Source: Phoebastria nigripes
Taxonomy: Eukaryota > Chordata > Aves > Procellariiformes > Diomedeidae
DNA length: 64,000 nt
Assembly (NCBI GenBank): GCA_035582835.1
Contig: JAYKAV010001267.1
Span: 858,804-922,803, forward strand
Direction of reading: 5' to 3'
Shown here: positions 37,961 through 48,532 of the stretch, piece by piece
Position numbering within the stretch: the stretch's first letter is position 1
Layout of the letters: every line of letters begins with the position of its first letter
Program-made: the position numbers and the translations under genes
The notes under the pieces: model-generated
Told to the model about the DNA's origin: nothing
Database searches by the model: none
What the model saw: only the letters and a program-made list of their open reading frames with translations

Positions 37961-38600
37961 ACTCTGACAAGGCCGACGCCATTATTTATTACATAATAAG
38001 CTCTCGCTGTTGAGGGTCAATTATTCCATTGACTGGGCATTACAATAATTCTTGGTAATTAAAAGAGGTACTTATGTGAATCTGGACGCATATTGAAAGA
38101 AACATTAGTGCTTTTGTCATCTTGGCAAGCCCTTGTTCCTAGCCCGGCCCGAGCAATTAGCATCTTTTGGCAATCCCTGTCAGTTGGGGTTTGGAAAGCC
38201 TGAAAAGAGGGTCACTCAGATGCTAATTTAGATACAATTGTGACAGCAGAGTTTAGACGGAGCTGCTCCAAAGGCACCATCAGGATTTAATAAAGCAAAC
38301 AGCTTGGGTGCCAGTGACCCTGCAGGGGTAATTAAAAAGACTGCTCTATGTTCTGTGCCAAATGGAAGAGTGGCATCATGAAGCCCGTGCACAAAAACCA
38401 TTTTTAAAAGACATATAATCACCCATTTAATCTGCTCATTAAACAAGTCTCTCATGCGGACTTAACAAGAATTAGCACTTTCTAGAAGGCAAAAATTGAC
38501 ATAAAGCAGACGGTTCGAATGATTCTAAAGGCTGTGATTCCTAAAGGTTTTTCCATTATTATTATAAGCTCATTTAATACTAATGTATAATATTTGGGGA
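37960..38600. promoter_or_regulatory. Candidate developmental enhancer (strong conserved-noncoding look)
   Basis: This is the most enhancer-like block of the window. It is repeat-free, and short GC-rich islands alternate with AT-rich homeodomain-type sites: TAATTA at 38056-38061 and 38329-38334, GCAATTAGC at 38153-38161, GCTAATTTA at 38222-38230, and repeated TTTAAT/ATTAA cores up to 38600. No long frame is open on either strand. Deep conservation of such blocks in introns of long neural genes is well known as a class. Here it is inferred from motif density and cannot be confirmed without alignment. Its target could be ATP8A2 or a neighbouring gene. Confidence 0.4.
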
Positions 38601-41600
38601 CATCGTTGTTTAAGACTATCCTTTTAATGTTGCCTTTACAGGAGAAATATGAACATCCACTTCTCAAAGGTAACATGGGGTACTGACATCAGCTTTAACA
38701 ACAGTAGGAACCCCAGTCCTACAAACTTTGTGTAAATAACCCACACTCAACCCACACCAAATTCTGCAGGAGTACCACTGGCACTTTGTTTCTCAGGATG
38801 CATCCCAGTAAGAGAACTCTTACACACAAATGCAGGCTCAACCTCTAACACACAAGTAATATTATGTACCTTATTATATCCACCTCTTGTGTTCCCCAAG
38901 GCTGTTAAGAGTTAGAACNGTCACTATTGACACAGAAGCAAATCACCTCCCACTGCTTCAGGAAAAAAAAGAGTAAAATGAAAAGAGTTCCTCCTCTTTC
39001 AGTCTGGAAACCAAAACTACAGATGTAGGGCACAGGGTAAAGACTAAGGAAAACGTACTTTGGCTTGACAATGACCTAATGTATATCACAGGCAAGCTAT
39101 TCACCTCTGTGTAGAATGCAAGATTTTTATTTTTAGAAAGCTATTCTGCTTTGGGTTGGGGTAACCCTACAACAGCAAAGGAGGAGGAAAACAATAGGGG
39201 AAAAGACAGAGGGTAATGCCAGCTGATTTTTTTCAGGTTTAATTCAGTATTGAAAAAAACTGATCTCTGTACGAGGTCAGGGAGAGGATGCAGCTGGTAA
39301 ATCATCATGGAGATTAAGCAATTATATTGTTCCCTGGATATTTCACGTTTCACTATACTGCGTTCAAATACAGCCTCCCAAACACCAGTCCTCTTCAACC
39401 TCCTACTGATGAGAGAACAAAACATCAGGGAGGCCAACTTGGCCCCAGAAAAAAAAAAATACCATTAGGCATTGTAGCATGCTCAGCCCAGCTACTAAAC
39501 TTTTTCTCAGACCCATGAGGCTCAATACTAGGTCTGAGCTCATCATTGACAAGCTGATGTTCTACTGAAAGCTGTTAATTAAAGACTCTAGAAATGGTGC
39601 CAGTGTACTTTATAGCTCTAGATGCAACTGATGTACATCTTTCACAAGGCAGAGCGCTGAGCTGGAATGACAACCTCAATTCCACACAAGCTAAAACCAA
39701 TAGGATCTACTTGGCATGTCCACCTTATTTGGAAATGAAAGGCCAAAGTTAGTTTGAAGTCCTATGTGCAGGTCATTTGCTAGATCAGTGTTTCTCATTT
39801 TGTGGTCTGTGGATTGGTGAACCATGAGACAAGTGTATAATTCCTTTTACCTCTTGCTTAGCACATAACAAACAAGATCCTTGTTGTAGAGACAGACACT
39901 AACTTATGACTTCCTCCATGGTGACTACAGAACAGAGACTGACAAACAAGGCAAGGACTCAGCCACCACTGTTAATTCTCAGAGAGCTGACTCAGTTGAA
40001 CTGCACAACCGCAAACATGAATTGCTCCCAATTCTCAAGGTCAGCAACATGCTGCATTCACAGGTCTGGCCACTATTATTGACCTGACAACACCTAAGTG
40101 CTCCATCTTTTTTCCTTCCCCATTACTCAGCCCTAAAACATCACAACGCAGGAAAGGAAAAAAATGTAACACATACAGAAATATCCTCCTTAGCATCATT
40201 AAGTGTGAGAGAATCTCTGTATCATAGATCAATAGAGCTATGGCCCAAAAACTTTTCCAGTTCTAAGACAGGTGACAGAGGAAACAACATCCTACCTCGG
40301 GAACATTATCTCTGTACAGAAATACTAATGCCACAAGGGGACATATTTTCCTCCCTCCAAGAGGCAGCATACAGTATGGAACAGGACATATTAGAAATTC
40401 TGAAAGAAAGACCAGCCACCACCTACAGTTTGCAGGACTTGCTGCAGTACAGTGGGAAAGACCATAACCTTGGAAAGGGAACTCTAGTATCTTATCTGAA
40501 TAACTGCACAAGTCCACTACCTCCCAGGGAATCACCTAAGGAAAAAACAGCACATATTCCATAGGAGTACGCCCAAGTCAGTTTGAGGAACAACTGATGA
40601 TATAGGTGATGATTTTTATGCACATTCCACCTAGATCTATTGATATCCAATGATCAGAGCATGCTACTTACTTGCCTTAGGTTGTTCCTAAAACAAACTA
40701 CCAATACCAGGAACAAAGCTCTTACAAGTGAAAAGAACTTTTGCACCACAAAACAAAGCTTAAATGTGTAGGGGAAGAAACACACTTTCCCACCATGACA
40801 CAAAAGCTGAAATGGGTGTGGGATGGGCTGCTTGGCAATAAATCAAGAACTACTGGTTTTTAAAACAAAATGAACATTGCTTTAGACTCAAGTTCTTTTT
40901 TCTTAACTCAGTATGGGGAAGAAGGGGGTGAGGAAGACGACAACGATGTGAGAAGGATGAGAGAACATAAGGAACAGCAGGAGAAGAAAGAAGNAGAAGG
41001 AAATAAATCATCAAAACATTTATAACCCTAGACTGCCTCACAGGGGAGCAGAGCAAAAAAAATTAGACCCTTCATCTACAGCATGTTTGCTTATTATCTC
41101 TTGGGAGAGCTTCAGATATAATAGTTGACACCATTATATGGATGCGCAGTTAACCTTTACATACACTATTTCTTTGTATCTTTGCAGTCTTATGCATGCA
41201 CACAAGTATCTTCTTGTACTGATAAACCATGTCCAGTTTCCCTTAGTACTGTATAGAGAGTAATTGCTATATAAAATGATTACAACTCTTTTCATTAAAG
41301 TACACTTTGGTACTGACATTGGGAAATAGCTCTGTCTAGCTCCAATAACTCGACTACACACTCCCTCTGTATTCCCTACCATCAAGTATATTTCCTAACA
41401 CACTTGAGAAAGTAATTCAATAGCCAAGCTAACTACAAATACACTTTCAGGTCTATTTAAAACTGCAGAAACAATGTGTTCTTTCTCTTGGGAGAGCTAC
41501 ACTACCATTTGGTCAGACAGCAACACATTTTGGACTCACTTCTAAAGTAGCTGCATACATCATGAAGGTTTATGGTTGGAGAGAGATTGAGACAGGGATG

Positions 41601-42600
41601 CAACTCCCTTGAAACCACTGAAATCCATCCATAGATGAACCATCATGGACGAAGTCACAGATGCAGTTTTCTGACCAGTTCTGCTGTGCAGGGAGATGGG
41701 GACATTCATGCAACTACTACATTTTTTTCTTAAAATTAATCTTCATGTCACAAATGAATGTGTTGCTTTGCTGCAATATGTAATACCACTGGTAGTGTTT
41801 ACCTCTGCTTCTCCACCAGCATGTGTGACAGTCATTCCAGACATTCCTTCTGCAGCTTTTTGTTTTTTTGGGGAACTCTTAGAAGGCTTTTGTGTTAGAC
41901 AAAAAAAAAAAAAAAAAAAAAAAAATCCTATTTTAAAAAAGCTCCCACGACTGTGGAGGAATCATCTATACAAGAGTTTCTGAAAGAATAAATACAGCTG
42001 CGTAACAAAGAGTAAGAAGTTACAGGAAGAAGCACAGGAAGGTGCCAGTCCAATTTTCTAATAAATCTTAAGGCTGAGGCTGTCCTTTGATTCTTTGGTT
42101 TTATTATTTTATCTAAACAGTCTAGTTGTTTCTTTTTTTCCCCCCAAAACTTATTTTAAATAATGATGAAAAGCCAACATACCACTAGCAGTTATTTGTA
42201 GTAATAAACATATAAACAACTAATATAAGCAAAAGCTGACTTATAAAAAGCATACTTCAGAAAAGCAGCATTAGTTAACATTTAGAGCTCTTGAATGGAA
42301 TTGAGAGATTGAAGACAATTTAGGAAGAAAAGCATACAGGTCAATTTATCCTCAACAATGAATATTCATTTATTTCTGGTCACTGGGTAAATCTGCTTTT
42401 CTAATTCCTTTATTTAAATGTTGGAGGTTATAAAGATATTAAATCAAGATCTTCATATTATGAGGCACATAGTTAAAACATAGAACAAATGCAACAGGGA
42501 TATGACTAGTTTAAAAACCTATGCTCTCAATGTTTATTTCTCTCTGGTTAAACAACAGTGTCAACTGGAATTTGAAATGTTTTCTTTATTTAGACCTTGT
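38600..42600. other. Intron sequence, no supported gene
   Basis: Unique-looking DNA with an A25 tract (41901-41925). A 119-codon plus-strand frame at 40205-40564 has no recognisable domain, and I regard it as chance. Confidence 0.6.
41901..41925. repeat. Poly(A) tract, A25
   Basis: Twenty-five consecutive A residues with no recognisable retrotransposed body before them. Confidence 0.95.
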
Positions 42601-42850
42601 AGGCTGAACAATAAGCCCTGACAGCTCCATCTTAGCCCTCTCGAGGCCTGTACCAAATGAAGCCTAAACTCACCATTCAGCAACTGGCCACGGGATGTCT
42701 GGAATTTGTTGTGTGCACTCATCCTTAAAATGGAACAGCTGTCGTGAAAGGCTGTTACAAGACACCTAAAGGGGCAAAAGGCTCCAGTGACACCCTTATC
42801 TACAAACTGATATGAACAGCATTTGCTGCTACCCTGCTCGCATCTCTAAG
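42600..42850. promoter_or_regulatory. Candidate enhancer-like block (MEIS, E-box, GATA-type motifs)
   Basis: Repeat-free and slightly GC-richer than its flanks, with TGACAGCT (MEIS/TGIF type) at 42619-42626, the palindromic E-box ACAGCTGT at 42735-42742 and CTTATCT (GATA, reverse) at 42795-42801. No coding frame. Inference from motifs only. Confidence 0.25.
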
Positions 42851-45800
42851 TGTAAAGTTACATGATATAAGGGTCCAGAATACTCTGCTCAGTAAAGTGG
42901 AAATCTGTATGGCCTCTGTTCTTTTCATGCCATTAATTGTGCATAGGATTAAATCATCTATAAAATGTACTTATTTAGTGTAACACATCTGTATGCCCAT
43001 TTTAAAAACATGCATTTTAGAAATCTACATTTCCACCCTCCTCTCCCCTCACATTTTAGTAAAAGCAATAAGACAGTCTTTGGGCCATGCCATGCTTCCC
43101 CTAACTCTCTGACTGACTGTATAGCCTATAAGCCTGTAGACTAGTTTCACAAGGGGCTCAACCAGGATTCGGCCATTAAGGATCAGAAAGCAATAGCAAT
43201 ATAGCAAAGATAGCTCTCAGGGGAAATATATCTTATTACTGCCAGAAAGAATATTTTTGTAAGAGAAGCATTTGTGTAATTCTTATTAGCTAAATAAAAG
43301 AGTGGAAATAACCAGAAGCATGAAGACCCAAGGGTCTGAGCTCCCATCAGAGTCAATGGCAGATTTCCCACTGATTTCACTGGATACGCAATCAAGACCA
43401 AATGTAGAATACTAAGAGGAAATGATCAGAGGAAAGACTCTTATTCACAAAAGCATTCTGCATCTGCAAAGTTTGTACCTGCAATTGAATTGTATTCATA
43501 AATCAGACTAGTGTCTACCCACCATACAACCATGATGAGTTCTAGTTCTGGTGGGAAAATCGTAAGAACTACTTCTACTTAAAAAAAAGAGAAAAGACAG
43601 CTTCATTTTTACAGATGCACAGCACTGGGCAAAGCCCATTGTCATCAGAAGGTGCACTTTTCCATGGACATCCCCCCCCCGGCTCTCTCCTGTGCTCGCT
43701 CAGGTAACCCAGAGACCTGCCAGGCTCTGCAACCAACCTCCTCCTTCCACCAAAGACAGGTACTATTTCTTGCTAACGTTTCTTTGATACACCAAATCCT
43801 CTCTCTAAACTCTATATTGCAGAGATTAAACAAGCCTGTAACCAGACAGGAAACACCTGCCTCTAAACACTTTTATGCCTACATAAACATTGTTGTAATT
43901 GCAACAGACCATCAGCCCCACTTCAGCCAAAGCTCAATGCCAGCTTGTAGATGCTTCTTTCAACCAAACCACAAGTTGTTATTTGGCTGTGTGGATGAAA
44001 TCCCATTCCCTACCTCTCACACTTACCTTTGGGATTTTGGTTGGCCAAGTTTCCTTCCACTGCTCTTCCTATGAGATATGATTCTCAGCAGCATACAATC
44101 CCACCCTCTACCGATGTTCTGGCCTGCGGTTTATATCCTGAGACATGCTCTCTAGTGGGACACTATGGGTTAGCAGCCCTATTTTCCCAACCTCACAAAT
44201 AACTACTCTTGCAGGTGGAGTAAGAAATTGGAGTCCCAGAACAATAAGAGTATCTAAGGGAGTGAGGAAGAAAGAAGCAGCAGGGGAAGGTGAGACTAAT
44301 GGACTTAATATGGGGTAAAACACGGCCAGGCAGACATAATAGTAGTATTTGCTGCAACGGGGTTGAGGATAAAGTGGTCCTAATTTGGAGGCATCAAGGC
44401 ACAGATATGTGCAAGCCATAGACAATATTAGGTTGAGTTCTGCTCCAGAACTTGGCTTTACTTTCTGCCTCAAGATGATTTACCTGTAGCAAAAGACACA
44501 ATCCCAACACAAAAATCCCTCTCCCTCTTGGAGAGTCCTCTCAGGAACCATTACACTTGCCTCGGTTCTGAGACAGGTAGGTCATCTCGGAGCGAAGGGG
44601 GAATGAATCAAAAACCGTTTTTCATCAACTGCTACAGTATATATTGGTCATCTACCATCCAAACAGATACTGCCTGCTTTGGGCACATCTGGAAACGGAT
44701 GGCTCTATTTCTAAGACGGCTGAGCCAACTGTGTCTTCCTTCCCTGTCAGAGACCACTGAAGCAGTATATTAAATACTCATTCAGTACTAATAAACACAT
44801 TTTAGATGCCCAAAAAACAGTCTTCCATCTTAGGTTCACCATATTAAAACTATCTTGGACTAGGTTCCTTCTTACAGGTTTGTCCAATTTGGTATTTGCT
44901 TCACACTTTCAGCTCGTGTTCCTTGATGCTCATGATGCTATCTGAGCTTCCGATTCTTCAGGGCAAAGTGTTGTAGTTGGAAACCATGCTAAGAACGATC
45001 ACAGTGAAGAGCAGCTTTTCGAACCTTCCTGTTTGTCCCACAACACACTTGAGTGTGAATCATCTCTTTTAGTCCCTACTATTGAGCTTTGATTGCCTTG
45101 GATATTTCTGCTGCTTCCATTGCTGTTCTAAGCATTCTTCTAGAATCACTGTATTTCAGTTACCCTATCACCTTCAGGAAACATCCACTGGTATCCAGAC
45201 ACTTCAGCCTCTCATTTTTAGAGGTCTCCTGAAGTTGTTTTCATGGTTCAGAATTGCTAAGCCAAGGTTCAAAATAGGGGAGAGAAAAACAAACAAAAAC
45301 AACAAAAAAAACCCCAAACCATCACAAGAAAAACTGCCTAGAGCTCTATCCCCCGGTTAACAAAAATGGATGACTCTGCCTCCAGCTGTTCCTTCAGCCC
45401 TACCACACCCTACTGAAACAAAGCCCTGGAGACAAATCCTGTGAGCTCACTACTCTAACTGGAGGTTTTTTAGTTAGTTTGGAGTCATCTGACTGAAGTC
45501 TGTCCTGTGGAACCCCACAGCCAGTCTCATCCTTTCCTGTGATCCAGCAATGCATTGTACAATCACGATACTCCTCTTTGGATTTGTACTGCATTTTCCT
45601 CTTTCTCTCTCTTTCTTAGTATTAATCCCCCCTCTTACTTGCTCCTGCACAGCTATACTCGGCTTATATTTCCAGCTACATAGTTGTAAGGTAAACCTCA
45701 ATTTCATGTCTCGTCAGTGAACTTCATGACTGTTCTGTTTAATATATACTCTGTTTTTTGTGGTTGCCACTAGACTCATTGTTTTACATCTGTTTGCATT

Positions 45801-46380
45801 AAAGCGCGCTTTCCACTGAATGACTCAGACACTTAAAAGATCCCAAATCCCTCTGAATAGGGTTGCATAAATTCTGAAGTGTTNGCTATTCCCTTCCTCT
45901 AACTTTGGTATCATCAGCTAACATTTACTATGATCTTACATCTGATATTCTCATCCAAATTATTTATATATGTATTATTAAAAAGATCAGTCCCCTGGAG
46001 TATGCCACTAGTAACCTATTTCCAGCCAGAGAAATTATCATTTGCAGATCAAGCCAACAGGCTATTTTTGCTCCTCAGACCACGACTCCGTGGTTTAACC
46101 AGTAAGCTCCTTTATGAAACCTTATCATTTGTTAAAGTGTCATTAATTCACACAGTTTCAATTTTCACAGTATTATTTTCTTCATAACATGGAAAAATAG
46201 AACATTATCATGATGCATCTGGAAAGCCAGAATTCAGAGCACATAATATGTGCTTATTTCTCAAGATTCCTGATTTTCTGTTTATAACATTTTTTCTTCC
46301 GACAAACAATAGCAAAAATACAAATAAGCTATTCAAGGGAATTTCAAATGCACAAACATTACAGTGTTAAATTTAGTTCT
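42850..46380. other. Intron sequence, no supported gene
   Basis: Unique-looking DNA with a C9 run (43673-43681) and an A/C-rich tract (45284-45325). A possible 42-bp minus-strand microexon (44027-44068) is discussed among the findings but is not strong enough to call as a gene. Confidence 0.55.
45284..45325. repeat. A/C-rich low-complexity tract
   Basis: AAAACAAACAAAAACAACAA followed by A and C runs. Same type as 27496-27545 and 47497-47551. Confidence 0.85.
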
Positions 46381-46640
46381 CCAGCCCTTTTTGCTTCACC
46401 TGTCCTGAGTTAGGGTCTTATTAATTTTTCCTTTAAAACCATCAGCATTTCTGTATCTGACAGTTGGCAAATAGGAAGGGAAATGGTTTTAAAGATCAAA
46501 TTAAGCAAACCTGATAGAATAATTCCAATTTGCCATGGGACTCAATTATTTCTATTAGAAACCTTTATTTTTCACAGGATTAAGAAGTTATTTTCTTTGG
46601 CATCCAAATAATTATTTCTTTTACTTCTGGAAATGTTGAA
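46380..46640. promoter_or_regulatory. Candidate enhancer-like AT-rich block
   Basis: Repeat-free sequence with several homeodomain-type cores (TTATTAATTTTT, CAATTATTT, AATAATTATT, GGATTAAG) separated by GC-containing linkers. It ends directly before a 27-bp direct duplication. Motif-based inference only. Confidence 0.2.
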
Positions 46641-46647
46641 GTAGTTG

Positions 46648-46709
46648 TTTCCTGAGGTTTTACCTGTTAACTCTTTCCTATTTTTCCTGAGGTTTTACCT
46701 GTTAACTCT
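46648..46709. repeat. 27-bp perfect direct duplication
   Basis: TTTCCTGAGGTTTTACCTGT plus the following TAACTCT occurs at 46648-46674 and identically at 46683-46709, separated by 8 bases. Identity of the two copies indicates a recent local duplication. Confidence 0.95.
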
Positions 46710-47496
46710 AGCCAGAAACAATGACAGATGCTCCATGAACAAGTATACAGTAAACCAGGTAAGAGATATTTTCCTCTTTGCTATGAAAAGCACAATATAA
46801 ATAGATTTGCAAACTAAAAACACTACAGTATTTAAATAAACCTGTCAAAAATTTGCATGGGTTATCTTACAATAGAGATATTTCTCCCACTTAGCGTAAG
46901 AGCATTTATGGATACAATTAGCCCTGCTGCAGAAGGCCTACACAACCGTATGCAACATCAGTGTGTCAACTAGCTGGATGTCACCACTGTCCCCATGCCT
47001 CTCCGGAGCAGAAGATCAAGGTTAACAGCAACAATGTCAATAAACCAAGGTGACACAGCATCACGCCTAACCACACAAATCCCGCGGCCACAGTAGCACA
47101 GAACCACCCCCAGACGATGGGTGCACTCATCCACCACTGCACCACTGAGGGACTGCTCAGCCCTGCACAAAGGGCTGAAATTCCTCAATCCTAGGCAGCC
47201 TGCAGGATCAAGTCCATCAGGCACTGGGACTACGCTGCCTGTTTCAGCTCCGACTCTAAATACAGTAGTCCAGGAAAAGAAAGAAAAGCTATATTGTTGA
47301 CGTCCTGGGCCTTACACTGATGGAGGACATGCAATTAGAGAGGAAGTCCAATTGAAGGGCCATGTGACTAATTGAAGGCTTGTTACAAACCACAATCAAC
47401 ACTACACAATGTGCAAATTATTTGGAAGAGTATTCCCTATATCAAAGTTCACTGTGAACCAACTGTATTAGACTTGATCGTTAATTTCCCAGGTAA

Positions 47497-47551
47497 AAAA
47501 ACCAACCAAACAAAAAAACCCCAACCAAACAAAAAAACAAAAACAAAAAAA
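47497..47551. repeat. A/C-rich low-complexity tract
   Basis: Repeats of CCAACCAAACAAAAAAAC followed by AAAAAC units. The longest of the A/C-rich tracts in the window. Confidence 0.9.
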
Positions 47552-48491
47552 CTTTTATTTAAAGCCACCCCTGAGGNAAGGTTCAGGAAACTTTCTGTGC
47601 AGAAGCCTGCTTGCGATGGCAGAGACACTGGGCTGTTGCCTGCTTTCCTCATCCCACCTCTGACCTTTTTCTATTCCCCTCCTCTTCCAGGGAAAGATGT
47701 CAGCTAGATGATATGGAGTCTCTAGGAAGTTACATAAAGCATATGTAAAGGGTTACTGACTTTGCACTCAAAAGGTCTGTGTCCTTTCACAATAAGCCAG
47801 TTAAATCCTTTCATTCTCAGTTCTTTGCATTTATACAGAGGATTCTTTTTTTTAAACAAGAATCTTTAGATGACTTTAATTATATCTTGCCTGCAGAAGT
47901 ATCAGGCAGAAATAAGGCCCTGAGAGTTTTAATTTTTGAAGCAGAAACATTATCACTTTTTAAGTACATTTGAAAGTATTCTCGGATTTACAAAGAATGA
48001 TAAAACTAAGCGTAAGATGCTTTTTCCAAAAAAAGATCTTCAAAATTAACATAGACTATCTTATAGTTAAATATAATTCAAAAAAGACAGTAGCAGCTGC
48101 AGCAAAGCCTCTTGAAGAAACAGTGCCATTAAATCACTACATCTGACAATTCATCTGTCAATGAAAACCTTACATGAAAAATCAAATGGCAAGACAGGAT
48201 TCAAGATCAAGATAAATACCAGTAATTAACAAAAAGACATACTGCTCTGCACAGAGTGGTGCAGAAGGCATTTTCCTCAAGCAAATTGATCCTGTTGCTA
48301 CTGGAGTAATATTACTCACTGTGATTGTAGAAGTGCTCCAGAGATCTAGTTGCAAGTATTATATGCTCCTCTGTACTGTACTGCTGTTACAACTATTGAG
48401 AAAGAAGTGCTTCCCCAACTTGGGGCCCTATTAGCATATTCAGTACCTCAATTATGTTACACCACTCTTACTCTGCAATATAGAGGAATGA

Positions 48492-48532
48492 ACACCTCTA
48501 CTTGAGGAGCAACTGAACTCAAGTAGAGGTGT
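48492..48532. repeat. Perfect 15-bp inverted repeat (hairpin)
   Basis: ACACCTCTACTTGAG (48492-48506) and CTCAAGTAGAGGTGT (48518-48532) are exact reverse complements with an 11-base loop. The stem is too short for a canonical microRNA precursor, and there is no T run suggesting a Pol III terminator. It may be a chance fold-back or the remains of a small terminal-inverted-repeat element. Confidence 0.9.

Noticed and set aside
38509..38522. GGTTCGAAT, similar to a tRNA B box
   Set aside because: No A box at the right distance, no cloverleaf and no T-run terminator; lies inside the enhancer-like block.
40205..40564. 119-codon plus-strand open frame
   Set aside because: No recognisable domain, no clear splice signals at its borders, and overlapped by a 90-codon frame on the other strand; best explained as chance.
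43652..44074. 140-codon plus-strand open frame
   Set aside because: Pyrimidine-rich sequence with few stops by composition; no domain seen.
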